Part shown: in pieces, positions 17,457 to 25,850 of the stretch
Layout of the letters: every line of letters starts with the position of its first letter
Position numbering within the stretch: position 1 is the stretch's first letter
Source: an uncultured Bacteroidota bacterium
GTDB lineage: Bacteria; Bacteroidota; Bacteroidia; Flavobacteriales; Flavobacteriaceae
DNA length: 64,000 bases
Reading direction: 5' to 3'
Assembly: GCA_902561795.1 (NCBI GenBank)
Contig: CACERG010000004.1
Span: 32,115-96,114, forward strand
Program-made: the position numbers and the translations under genes
Notes under the pieces: generated by a model
What the model was told of the DNA's origin: nothing
Databases searched by the model: none
What the model saw: only the letters and a program-made list of their open reading frames with translations

Positions 17457-19680
17457 GAAAACTATACGATTAAGTTTTTTTTTAATTTTTAATGCATCTG
17501 TGCTTTTAGCTCAACAGCCAAGCTCAGAGACAATAAAAGATTCTCTTACAACAATTAGTTTGGAAGAGGTTTTGCTAACAGGAATTCGGGCAAAAGATGA
17601 CATTCCAGTCACTTTTACTAATGTAAGTAGGCAAGACCTAGCGCCTAGAAATTTAGGACAAGACATCCCAATATTACTAAATTATTTACCTGGAGTCGTT
17701 ACAACGAGTGATGCAGGAGCAGGAATAGGATATACTGGCATTCGTGTCCGAGGGAGTGATGCAACAAGAGTCAATGTTACAATTAATGGTATACCATATA
17801 ATGATTCAGAATCTCAAGGAACTTTCTGGGTAAATTTGCCTGATTTTGCTTCTTCAGTGGAATCAATTCAACTACAAAGAGGAGTGGGGACTTCAACAAA
17901 TGGATCTTCTGCATTTGGAGCGAGTTTAAATTTGCAAACAGATTCTGTAAAAAAAGAAGCTTTCGCATCACTTGCTTCTAGTATAGGAAGTTTTAATACT
18001 TTAAAAAACACACTGCAATTTTCTTCAGGGGAGCTTAATAATAGTTTTACTTTTTCAGGAAGATTATCTCAGATTAATTCTGATGGATATATTGATAGAG
18101 CTTCTTCAGATTTGGATGCATATTTTTTCCAGGGGGTATTTAGAGACGAAAACACACTTTTAAAAGCACTATTCTTTGGAGGTAAAGAGATAACCTACCA
18201 GTCTTGGTATGGAGTTGATCCCTCTACATTAGAATCAAACAGAACCTATAATCCTGCAGGGGAAATTTATGATGAAAATGGTAATCGTTTTTCATTTTAT
18301 GATAATCAAGTAGACAACTACTCTCAGGAACATTACCAGTTCCATTGGAACCAGAGCTTAAATCAGTATTGGGACTTTGCTTTAGGGTTAAATTATACAC
18401 ACGGAAGCGGATTTTATGAAGAGTATAATGATCTTTGGTACAACGAAAACATAAGTTTTGGTGGTGATACTAGCTTCAATTATCTTCAACTTTCACCCTT
18501 TCAAGTTGGAGAAAAGATTATCAGCTCATCAGAAAATATAAGCCAGAAATGGTTAGATAACGATTATTATGTTTTGACTTTCGCATTAAATTATAAAAAC
18601 GAAAATTCTGAGTTTAACCTTGGTAGTTTAGCCAGCAGGTATGTTGGTGACCATTTTGGAAATCTTATATGGGGGCAAAGCTTGGGAGAAGCACTTCCCA
18701 ACCATCGATTTTATGAGAATCAAGGAATTAAAACGGAAGGGAGTTTATTTGCAAAAGTAAATCAAGTTGTAATTGGGCCTTTATCTGGATTTATTGATTT
18801 TCAACTTCGCTCCATTAACTATGAAGTGTCAGGAGAAATTGCAGGTCCTAGTTCTTTTTCAGTTAATGACAATTTTTTATTTTTTAACCCGAAAGCAGGT
18901 TTAACATATACAATATCTAATAGGCAAAAGCTTTATGCATCTTATGCAAAAGCTCATCGGGAGCCAAACAGAACTGATTATGAAAATGGAAACCCTAAAC
19001 CTGAAAAGTTGGACGACTTTGAGTTGGGATGGAGAATAAAAACTACAAAGATGCAAGCACAGGCTAACTTATACTGGATGGAATATAAAGATCAATTAGT
19101 TTTGACGGGTGCAATTGATGAAGTAGGTGCTCCAATTCGACAAAATGTCGGTAAAAGCAGACGTGTTGGGTTAGAATTAGAGTTTAAAATGAAGCTTCTT
19201 CCAAATTGGGTGTGGCAACCAAACTTAGCTTTAAGTAGTAATCAAAATTTAGATTTTATTTTTGAAAGGGATGGCGAGTTGGTTGATTTAGGTAAAACGC
19301 AGTTAGCTTATTCACCAAACTTGATTTCAGGAAGCTCACTAACTTATGCAGTTTCAACAAATTTTCAAATTACATTATTGTCAAAATTTGTTGGAAAGCA
19401 ATATATGGGGAATATAGATTCTGAAAACTCGATTCTTCCCTCTTATTTTATAAATGATCTAAACATTTCATATGTGTGGAGGCCAAATAAGTTACTAAAA
19501 GAAATTCAGTTCTCATTCCTTATAAATAATCTCTTAAATAAGCAGTATGAGTCAAATGGATATTTCTACACATATAATGATACATGGTCAGTACCAGGTA
19601 AAATTACAACTATTGAGGGTGCAGGATTTTATCCCCAAGCAGGAATAAACTTCCTCACGGGACTTATGATCAAGTTTTAA
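17455..19680 (+). CDS. TonB-dependent outer-membrane receptor (thiamine uptake)
   Basis: 741 residues. A signal peptide (about 1-19, ending LLAQQ) leads directly to the plug domain without the carboxypeptidase-like domain seen in SusC. The plug reads SLEEVLLTGIRAKDDIPVTF, then LNYLPGVVTTSD, GIRVRGSDATRVNVTINGIPYND and VESIQLQRGVGTSTNG. The rest is a 22-strand barrel ending in LTGLMIKF with terminal Phe. Control by a TPP riboswitch makes thiamine or a phosphorylated form the likely substrate, imported with TonB-ExbBD energy. The gene ends overlapping the next minus-strand gene by 4 bases. Confidence 0.93.
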   Translation: MKTIRLSFFLIFNASVLLAQQPSSETIKDSLTTISLEEVLLTGIRAKDDIPVTFTNVSRQDLAPRNLGQDIPILLNYLPGVVTTSDAGAGIGYTGIRVRGSDATRVNVTINGIPYNDSESQGTFWVNLPDFASSVESIQLQRGVGTSTNGSSAFGASLNLQTDSVKKEAFASLASSIGSFNTLKNTLQFSSGELNNSFTFSGRLSQINSDGYIDRASSDLDAYFFQGVFRDENTLLKALFFGGKEITYQSWYGVDPSTLESNRTYNPAGEIYDENGNRFSFYDNQVDNYSQEHYQFHWNQSLNQYWDFALGLNYTHGSGFYEEYNDLWYNENISFGGDTSFNYLQLSPFQVGEKIISSSENISQKWLDNDYYVLTFALNYKNENSEFNLGSLASRYVGDHFGNLIWGQSLGEALPNHRFYENQGIKTEGSLFAKVNQVVIGPLSGFIDFQLRSINYEVSGEIAGPSSFSVNDNFLFFNPKAGLTYTISNRQKLYASYAKAHREPNRTDYENGNPKPEKLDDFELGWRIKTTKMQAQANLYWMEYKDQLVLTGAIDEVGAPIRQNVGKSRRVGLELEFKMKLLPNWVWQPNLALSSNQNLDFIFERDGELVDLGKTQLAYSPNLISGSSLTYAVSTNFQITLLSKFVGKQYMGNIDSENSILPSYFINDLNISYVWRPNKLLKEIQFSFLINNLLNKQYESNGYFYTYNDTWSVPGKITTIEGAGFYPQAGINFLTGLMIKF

Positions 19681-20450
19681 AAACGATAACCTAAGATTAA
19701 ACGAGCAACAAACTGATCAAAACCACCTCCAGGTTCGGCATTGAGAATTTGCTGACCTAGAAGGGTGACTTTGAATTGAGTATTATATTCTAATCCCAGT
19801 TCAATCGCATACCCATATGCGAATGTATCTAGATTGTTGTTAAGAAATTGACGTCTACTTTCTGCTGTTCCTTGATGCATTATTAGAGATGGGAACGTCC
19901 AAAAATATAGGCTACTATTATTAATAGGATCTTCTGCTATTGTACTTTGATATATAAATCCAAAACGCCCATAATTATCAAAAAATGAATTATTCTGGAA
20001 GTTCGGTAGCGGTTGTCCTTGAATCCATTTTTTACCGATACTTAAACCAATTTTAGAATTTTTAAGATCCTTATTTGAAAGAGGATAAGTAAAGAAAAGG
20101 TTTGAATTAATGTCTCCGCCAATAGGATTCATTAAAAAATCAAAAGTATTTAGCAAGTTTTCACGATTTCCATTCCATATGGTTTGAGTTCCATATAAGG
20201 TGAAGGCAATATGGATACCTTTTTTTGCATCAAAGCGAAGTTTTAAAGCCTCTACTGTAAAATCCAAATGTTTTAAACTACTTATTCCCACTATCCCAGT
20301 TCTAATTAAATGGACTTTAAAACTACTTTCTTCTCGTTTTTGTTTTGAGTAATCTAATTCCAGCATTTGGCCAAAACAATTCCAAGATATAAAAATGAAA
20401 AAAAGAAAAATAGTTAAAGTTGTTGATATTGAATTTTTACTAAAAAACAT
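19677..20450 (-). CDS. Exported hypothetical protein, probable outer-membrane beta-barrel
   Basis: 257 residues with an N-terminal signal peptide (hydrophobic stretch about 9-27, then CFGQ). The remainder alternates polar and hydrophobic residues in strand-like segments and ends in LGYRF, the aromatic C-terminus of outer-membrane barrels. I do not recognise a named family. It is tail-to-tail with the thiamine receptor and precedes nothing obviously related; its partner on the same strand is the Rieske-like lipoprotein 11 bases upstream, with which it may form a two-gene operon. Confidence 0.6.
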   Translation of the reverse strand: MFFSKNSISTTLTIFLFFIFISWNCFGQMLELDYSKQKREESSFKVHLIRTGIVGISSLKHLDFTVEALKLRFDAKKGIHIAFTLYGTQTIWNGNRENLLNTFDFLMNPIGGDINSNLFFTYPLSNKDLKNSKIGLSIGKKWIQGQPLPNFQNNSFFDNYGRFGFIYQSTIAEDPINNSSLYFWTFPSLIMHQGTAESRRQFLNNNLDTFAYGYAIELGLEYNTQFKVTLLGQQILNAEPGGGFDQFVARLILGYRF

Positions 20451-20461
20451 CTTTAAATGAC

Positions 20462-20917
20462 TTAATTTGATATTCTTAAAATACCATTAAAATTTTGAAT
20501 TTGATAAAATAATAAATCTCTGGGCGGATTCAGTTTTTCATTAGGATTTAAAAGTTGACCAGTTGCAAGGCTGTATTGAAAGTTCTCACAACTACATTCT
20601 GCTAAAACTCCAGAAATAGATAATTTAGAACAGGATTCTGGTAGATGATTTGGACAAGTTGCTTCCCAAGCTAAAAAAGTACTCCCACTTAGATTAAAAA
20701 CTATAACCCCTTTAATCCCTATGTCTGGTATAAAAATACTTCCACCAACAAAATTTAGCTGATTATACAGAGGTAGAGATAGATTTAAATCTCTTTGGAA
20801 CCGTATATCTGCTAAATAAGGATTTCTTCGAATGGGATCTTTACTACAGCCCAATATTAAGAGGAGAAATAGAATTGCATTTTGGACAAAATCAAATTTT
20901 TTAGTCACTTGTTTCAA
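20462..20917 (-). CDS. Lipoprotein with degenerate Rieske-like cluster motif
   Basis: 151 residues. A signal sequence ends in the lipobox LILGC (Cys about 24), so it is likely membrane-anchored. The C-terminal half has FLAWEATCPNHLPES and LAECSCENFQYSLATGQ, laid out like the two loops of a Rieske [2Fe-2S] fold. True Rieske proteins need CxH and CxxH; here the loops give CPNH and CSC with no second histidine, so cluster binding is doubtful or altered. Proteins of this form are common beside greA in flavobacteria. Function unknown. Confidence 0.6.
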   Translation of the reverse strand: MKQVTKKFDFVQNAILFLLLILGCSKDPIRRNPYLADIRFQRDLNLSLPLYNQLNFVGGSIFIPDIGIKGVIVFNLSGSTFLAWEATCPNHLPESCSKLSISGVLAECSCENFQYSLATGQLLNPNEKLNPPRDLLFYQIQNFNGILRISN

Positions 20918-20922
20918 TTGTG

Positions 20923-20930
20923 TATATTTG
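20923..20930 (+). promoter_or_regulatory. -7 promoter element of greA
   Basis: TATATTTG, an exact TAnnTTTG match, 48 bases before the greA ATG. No TTG is found at the preferred -33 distance. Confidence 0.45.
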
Positions 20931-20933
20931 ATT

Positions 20934-20959
20934 AAAAATCCATTTAAAGATGGATTTTT
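20934..20959 (+). repeat. Stem-loop in the greA 5' leader
   Basis: AAAAATCCAT (20934-20943) pairs perfectly with ATGGATTTTT (20950-20959) around TTAAAG. It has the shape of an intrinsic terminator with a T-run, but lies just downstream of the greA promoter, so it would be in the leader RNA. Confidence 0.6.
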
Positions 20960-20978
20960 GTTTTATAACGAATGAATC

Positions 20979-21455
20979 ATGAGTAAAGTATCTTACTACA
21001 CAGAAGAAGGTCTAAAAAAACTGCGCGCAGAGTTAGATAAGCTTAGGGATATTGAGCGTCCTAAAGCTTCTCAGGCTATAGCTGAAGCAAGAGACAAAGG
21101 AGATTTAAGTGAAAACGCCGAATATGACGCTGCTAAAGAAGCTCAAGGGATGTTAGAAATGCAAATTGCCAAACTTGAAAACACTTTAGCAAATGCAAGA
21201 ATTATAAATGAGTCTGAATTAGACACTTCAAAAGTACTTGTTCTTTCAACTGTTGAGGTAAAAAATAAAGCCAACGGTGCACAAATGAAATATACCCTTG
21301 TAGCACAAAGTGAAGCAGACTTAAAGTCAGGTAAAATTTCAGTTGATTCACCTATAGGTAAAGGCTTATTAGGGAAGAAGGTTGGTGATATTGCAATTAT
21401 TACTGTTCCGAATGGAAGTATCGAACTTGAAATCGTCTCAATAGCTCGAAACTAA
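20979..21455 (+). CDS. greA: Transcription elongation factor GreA
   Basis: 158 residues, normal length. The N-terminal coiled coil that enters the RNA polymerase secondary channel has YYTEEGLKKLRAELDKLR and ends with the acidic tip DKGDLSENAEYDAAKE (Asp/Glu that coordinate the second Mg ion). The C-terminal FKBP-like part includes SPIGKGLLGKKVGD. It rescues back-tracked polymerase by stimulating transcript cleavage. It is followed 2 bases later by the HIT protein gene, an operon pairing common in Bacteroidota. Confidence 0.97.
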   Translation: MSKVSYYTEEGLKKLRAELDKLRDIERPKASQAIAEARDKGDLSENAEYDAAKEAQGMLEMQIAKLENTLANARIINESELDTSKVLVLSTVEVKNKANGAQMKYTLVAQSEADLKSGKISVDSPIGKGLLGKKVGDIAIITVPNGSIELEIVSIARN

Positions 21456-21457
21456 GT

Positions 21458-21853
21458 ATGGATTCAATATTTAGTAAAATAATATCAGGAGAAATACCTA
21501 GTTATAAAGTTGCAGAAGACAGTCACTGTTACGCTTTTCTTGATATTAATCCAAATTCAAAAGGACATGTTTTATGTATTCCTAGACTTCCTGTAGATAA
21601 ACTCTTTGATTTGCCAAATGAAGAGTATAACAGATTATTTTCTTTTTCAAGAAAAGTGGCTTTAGCCATGAGACAGGTTATTCCATGTAAGCGAATAGCA
21701 TTGTCAGTTGTTGGTCTAGAAGTTCCACATGCACATATTCATTTGATCCCTATTAATACAATGGATGATGTACGTTTCCAAAAGAAAGTAAATATCAGTG
21801 ATAGTGAAATGCGAGAGATTTCAAATTCAATAGCACAAAACTTCAAACCCTAA
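21458..21853 (+). CDS. HIT family nucleotide hydrolase
   Basis: 131 residues. The histidine triad is HAHIHLIPI near residues 90-98, preceded by SVVGLEVP; the N-terminus SIFSKIISGEIPSYKVAED is the usual HIT start. HIT proteins hydrolyse AMP-linked or dinucleoside polyphosphate substrates; the physiological one is unknown here. Cotranscribed with greA; its stop is 5 bases from the convergent histidine kinase stop. Confidence 0.9.
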   Translation: MDSIFSKIISGEIPSYKVAEDSHCYAFLDINPNSKGHVLCIPRLPVDKLFDLPNEEYNRLFSFSRKVALAMRQVIPCKRIALSVVGLEVPHAHIHLIPINTMDDVRFQKKVNISDSEMREISNSIAQNFKP

Positions 21854-21858
21854 TTAAT

Positions 21859-23016
21859 TTAAGATTTGTTTAAAAGGATTTGGAAACACGTTCCTTGTGA
21901 TTGTTTGTTTTTATTTACTATAATTTTCCCATTATGAAAATCCTCAACAATTCTCTTTGCCAGAGAAAGACCAAGTCCCCAACCACGTTCCTTTGTAGTA
22001 AAACCAGGGTTAAAAATACTTGGTAGAAGCTCATCTTTTATTCCACTACCTGAATCACAAATATATATTTCAACTTTACTTTTCTGTTCAATCATTTGAA
22101 CACTTAACCTACCCTTGCCTTTCATAGCATCAATTCCATTTTTTATTAAATTTTCAAGTGTCCAGCTAATTAATTGAGAATTGAAAGGCAATATAACTTC
22201 TTTTTGAGGGAGTTTAATTTCAAATAAAATATGCTCAGAACTTCTTTTTTTAAGATATGAAGTGGTTTGCTCTATTACAGAATTAATTTCTTGGGACTCT
22301 AAATTAGGAATAGATCCTACTTTTGAAAATCGCTCACTTATTAAATTGAGCCTTTTGATATCTTTTTCTATCTCTTTAATTGGTAGAGACTCTTTTTCTT
22401 TTAATAATGAAATCCAGCCCATCATTGAACTTAATGGTGTACCTAATTGATGTGCTGTTTCTTTTGCCATAGCTGTCCAAAGCCTATTTTGTTCGGCAAC
22501 TCGAGAAGTTTTTAAAACAAAATAAAGTACAGATCCGAAAAGAAAAATTATCAATAATAAAGCAAGAGGATAATATTGAAGTTTTTTAAGTATCGAGGAG
22601 TTTCCGTAATATAATTTTTGATTTATAACTAGTTCACCTTGATCATTTTTATATTTAATTATTATTGGATCATTTTCTTTTTTTATTTCATATAATAAAT
22701 TGTAAAGCTGAATGGAGTCTTGTTTTTTGTTATCCCAATCGATATTTCTGATTTCTATAATTTTATCAAATTCATCTACTTGAATTATTGGATTGGTTCC
22801 AGAGCGTTGAAGGACTTCAAATGTAAGATTGCTAAGAGATGGGTTTTTTATGTATTCTTTTTGAGCCATTGCCCACAATTCCATTTTACTTCTTTCTTGG
22901 AGGCTTAAACTATCGAAAAGAGCATTTGTATTCCATAAAATCAAAATAACAAGGATAAAAGCAAAAATTAACCAAGTATTCTTGGCTTTAAAATTGAAAT
23001 TATTTGATAGCTTCAT
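21859..23016 (-). CDS. Sensor histidine kinase (orphan)
   Basis: 385 residues. Two membrane helices (about 14-32 and 149-168) frame a ~115-residue periplasmic sensor with no recognised family. The cytoplasmic part has the H-box KETAHQLGTPLSSMMGW with His189, the N-box ENLIKNGIDAMKGKG, CDSGSGI and GWGLGLSLAKRIVEDF for ATP binding. No response regulator gene lies in the window, so the partner is elsewhere. HIT/greA are convergent and unrelated by transcription. Confidence 0.9.
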   Translation of the reverse strand: MKLSNNFNFKAKNTWLIFAFILVILILWNTNALFDSLSLQERSKMELWAMAQKEYIKNPSLSNLTFEVLQRSGTNPIIQVDEFDKIIEIRNIDWDNKKQDSIQLYNLLYEIKKENDPIIIKYKNDQGELVINQKLYYGNSSILKKLQYYPLALLLIIFLFGSVLYFVLKTSRVAEQNRLWTAMAKETAHQLGTPLSSMMGWISLLKEKESLPIKEIEKDIKRLNLISERFSKVGSIPNLESQEINSVIEQTTSYLKKRSSEHILFEIKLPQKEVILPFNSQLISWTLENLIKNGIDAMKGKGRLSVQMIEQKSKVEIYICDSGSGIKDELLPSIFNPGFTTKERGWGLGLSLAKRIVEDFHNGKIIVNKNKQSQGTCFQILLNKS

Positions 23017-23113
23017 AATGAAGTTCTTAAACTAGATAGTCAATATAGCAAATTAGTGCAAATGCCTGCTTTTAGCCCCAAAACTTTTTTTATTTTTATA
23101 TATAAATTAAATT

Positions 23114-23488
23114 ATGGAAGTATTAGGTAAAATAAAGTGGATTGATGAAACCAAGACTTATGGTAATAATGGTTTTAGGAAAAGAGAATTAGTTGTTACA
23201 ACTGAAGAGCAATATCCACAGAATATTCTTATAGAATTTATTCAAGATAAATGCGACTTGCTTAACTCATATCAAGTTGGTCAAGATGTTAAAATTGGTA
23301 TCAATCTAAGAGGAAGAGAATGGGTAAATCCTGAGGGTGAAACTAAATATTTCAATTCTATTCAAGGTTGGAGAATTGAAACTCTTCAAATTGAAACCTC
23401 ATCAGAAATGCCACCAGTCCCTCCTAACTCAACTTTCGAAGCTGCAGACGATGATAAGAAAGAGGTTGAAGATGATTTACCTTTTTAG
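23114..23488 (+). CDS. DUF3127 domain protein (OB-fold-like)
   Basis: 124 residues: MEVLGKIKWIDETKTYG at the start, FRKRELVVTTEEQYPQNI, VGQDVKIGINLRGREW, and a very acidic tail (DDDKKEVEDDLPF). The layout recalls single-strand DNA-binding proteins, including an acidic tip ending in DDLPF like the SSB protein-interaction tail. A nucleic-acid role is therefore inferred for this otherwise uncharacterised Bacteroidota family. The end overlaps the tail of tag by 12 bases. Confidence 0.75.
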   Translation: MEVLGKIKWIDETKTYGNNGFRKRELVVTTEEQYPQNILIEFIQDKCDLLNSYQVGQDVKIGINLRGREWVNPEGETKYFNSIQGWRIETLQIETSSEMPPVPPNSTFEAADDDKKEVEDDLPF

Positions 23489-24052
23489 AATTACTTCTGA
23501 GTATCGGAAACAACTTTCTAAATGATCATTTACCATACCTATGGCTTGCATATAGGAGTAAACGACAGTTGGTCCAACAAAACTAAATCCTTTTTGCTTT
23601 AGATCTTTACTTATTTTTTCTGACAAAACTGTGTAAGCAGGAATTTCATTTAATTTTTGAAAACTATTTATGATAGGTTCCCCTGAAATAAAATCCCAAA
23701 TGTAATTTGAAAAGCTTCCCATGGATTCTTTAATTTTAATAAATGACTTTGAGTTATTAATCGAAGCTTTTATTTTGGATTTATTACGAATTATACTCGT
23801 ATCATGTAGTAATTTTCTTTCTTTTTTAAAATTATATTTTGAAATCTTATTGTAATCAAAATAATCAAAAGACTTTTTGAAATTATTTCGTTTTTTCAAA
23901 ATAGTTATCCAACTTAGGCCAACTTGAAAAGTTTCTAATATTAAAAATTCAAATAATATTCTGTCATTAAAAGTGGGTACTCCCCACTCTTGGTCGTGAT
24001 ATTTTGTGTAAAGTGCATTGCCTTCGCACCAGCCACATCTTTTTTTTTCCAT
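23477..24052 (-). CDS. tag: DNA-3-methyladenine glycosylase I
   Basis: 191 residues. Tag excises 3-methyladenine from alkylated DNA. The zinc and substrate residues are in place: CGWCEGNALYTKYHDQEWGVP start (Cys near 6, His near 17; split here only by name), LETFQVGLSWITILKKR with the base-contacting Glu, and MVNDHLESCFRY near the C-terminus with His and Cys for zinc. It is convergent with and overlaps the DUF3127 gene by 12 bases. Confidence 0.93.
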   Translation of the reverse strand: MEKKRCGWCEGNALYTKYHDQEWGVPTFNDRILFEFLILETFQVGLSWITILKKRNNFKKSFDYFDYNKISKYNFKKERKLLHDTSIIRNKSKIKASINNSKSFIKIKESMGSFSNYIWDFISGEPIINSFQKLNEIPAYTVLSEKISKDLKQKGFSFVGPTVVYSYMQAIGMVNDHLESCFRYSEVILKR

Positions 24053-24105
24053 AGTTCTAAAAGTGGAAGTGTTCTAAAAAAAGGATCTGATTTATTATGA
24101 ATGCT

Positions 24106-24924
24106 TTAAACTAGTGAAACTCTTTCAAAACCTGTTATTTCAATTTCGCCAACTGATTTAATATAATCACTCACTGAAATCTTATTGTCTTTAATGTAGG
24201 ATTGGTTTACCAGTGTGTTATCCTTGAAAAAACGTTTAATTTTTCCTTTAGCAATGTTATCTAGCATTTCCTCAGGTTTACCCTCTTGTCTTAATTGCTC
24301 TTTTGCTATTTCAATTTCCTTTTCAATGATTGTTGCATCCACTTCATTTTCATTTAATGCAATAGGATTCATAGCAGCAGCTTGCATTGCAATATTTTTA
24401 GCAACCTCTTCAGATTTTTCAAATTTGTTTGAAAGACCAACCAATGTAGATATTTTGTTACCAGCGTGAATGTAGAATCCCACAAATGGAGCCTTTAAAA
24501 TTTTAAAATTCCCAATTTCAATTTTCTCCCCAATCACACCTGTTTGCTCAATCAGTTTTTCGGAAACATTCATTCCCCTAAAGTCAGCCTCTAATAATTT
24601 GTTAACGTCATCATATTCGAGTGCAAGGGCTGCTATTTCGTTAGCAAGATGGATAAATTTTTCATTTTTTGCTACAAAATCGGTTTCACAGTTTAGTGAA
24701 ACAATAACTCCAATTGTTTTTTCCGAATTTACTTTAGATATAACCACTCCTTCAGAGGACTCTCTCTCGGCACGATTGGCAGCAATTTTTTGACCTTTCT
24801 TTCTTAGGTTTTCTACGGCTTTGTCAAAGTCTCCTTGTGCCTCAACAAGAGCATTTTTACAATCCATCATACCAGCTCCAGTGGTTTTTCGAAGTTTATT
24901 TACATCAGATGCGGTAATTTTCAC
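24106..24924 (-). CDS. tsf: Translation elongation factor Ts
   Basis: 272 residues. The N-terminal UBA-like part has VNKLRKTTGAGMMDCKNAL, and the core has NCETDFVAKNEKF, the TDFV motif that opens EF-Tu to release GDP. It lies 21 bases after rpsB, the near-universal pairing, and belongs to the L13-S9-S2-EF-Ts operon. Confidence 0.97.
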   Translation of the reverse strand: MKITASDVNKLRKTTGAGMMDCKNALVEAQGDFDKAVENLRKKGQKIAANRAERESSEGVVISKVNSEKTIGVIVSLNCETDFVAKNEKFIHLANEIAALALEYDDVNKLLEADFRGMNVSEKLIEQTGVIGEKIEIGNFKILKAPFVGFYIHAGNKISTLVGLSNKFEKSEEVAKNIAMQAAAMNPIALNENEVDATIIEKEIEIAKEQLRQEGKPEEMLDNIAKGKIKRFFKDNTLVNQSYIKDNKISVSDYIKSVGEIEITGFERVSLV

Positions 24925-24945
24925 AAGTTTTGGTTTTTTAAAAAT

Positions 24946-25800
24946 TTATTTTTTTTTGTTTTCCACAGATTTGGCTTCATCATTTTTAAGACTGTCTTCA
25001 ATCGAGGTTATTTCATCAACTTTTTGTTTTTGGTCCTCAACTTTAGATTCCTCACCTTTAGCCGCTTGTTCCATTTTAACAGCATCTTTTTCGTCTGCTG
25101 CTTCTTTCTCAATTTTACGCTGACTTAATCCGTCCGATACAGCCGAGGTGACTAAATCTAAAATTTTACTAATAGATTTTGATGCATCATCATTCGATGG
25201 AATAACATAATCAATATCTCTGGGATCACAATTAGTATCAACCATTGCAAAAATTGGGATTTTTAATTTCTTAGCTTCCTTGACAGCAATATGCTCTCTG
25301 GTAGTATCAACTATAAATATAGCTCCCGGCAAACGTGTCATTTCTGAAATAGAACCTAAATTTTTCTCTAGTTTGGAACGGAGTCTATCAACTTGTAAAC
25401 GTTCTTTTTTTGAAAGTGTTTCAAAAGTACCGTCTTTTTTCATCCTATCAATTGCAGCCATTTTCTTAACGGCTTTTCTGATTGTAACAAAATTGGTTAA
25501 CATTCCTCCAGGCCACCTTTCAGTTATGTATGGCATGTTAACTGATTTTGCTTTTTCCGCAACTATGTCCTTTGCTTGTTTTTTTGTAGCTACAAAAAGG
25601 ATTTTACGTCCAGTAGTAGCAATTTTTTTCAACGCTGCATTGGTTTCTTGAATCTTTACAGCAGTCTTATATAAGTTGATTATATGGATACCATTACGTT
25701 CCATATAGATATATGGAGCCATATTTGGGTTCCATTTACGTGTTAGGTGTCCGAAGTGGACGCCTGCATTTAATAAATCTATTACTTCTGTTTTTGCCAT
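24946..25800 (-). CDS. rpsB: 30S ribosomal protein S2
   Basis: 284 residues. The start LLNAGVHFGHLTRKWNPNM and RWPGGMLTNFVTIRKA are S2 signatures. The conserved domain ends around residue 225; the remaining ~55 residues are a highly charged Lys/Glu tail, longer than in E. coli (241 residues) but common in Bacteroidota. A 144-base leader with strong inverted repeats precedes it, which may carry autoregulation. Confidence 0.96.
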   Translation of the reverse strand: MAKTEVIDLLNAGVHFGHLTRKWNPNMAPYIYMERNGIHIINLYKTAVKIQETNAALKKIATTGRKILFVATKKQAKDIVAEKAKSVNMPYITERWPGGMLTNFVTIRKAVKKMAAIDRMKKDGTFETLSKKERLQVDRLRSKLEKNLGSISEMTRLPGAIFIVDTTREHIAVKEAKKLKIPIFAMVDTNCDPRDIDYVIPSNDDASKSISKILDLVTSAVSDGLSQRKIEKEAADEKDAVKMEQAAKGEESKVEDQKQKVDEITSIEDSLKNDEAKSVENKKK

Positions 25801-25830
25801 TTTATTTAGTTTACGTTCCTTTTGATTAGC

Positions 25831-25850
25831 AACAAGAATTTATTCTTGTT
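25831..25850 (-). repeat. Perfect hairpin in the rpsB leader
   Basis: AACAAGAA (25831-25838) and TTCTTGTT (25843-25850) pair fully around a 4-base loop. A second pairing possibility, TGCTAA (25855-25860) with TTAGCA (25874-25879), lies beside it. Both sit in the gap between rpsI and rpsB. A ribosomal-protein autoregulatory leader is possible; no named motif is recognised. Confidence 0.5.
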
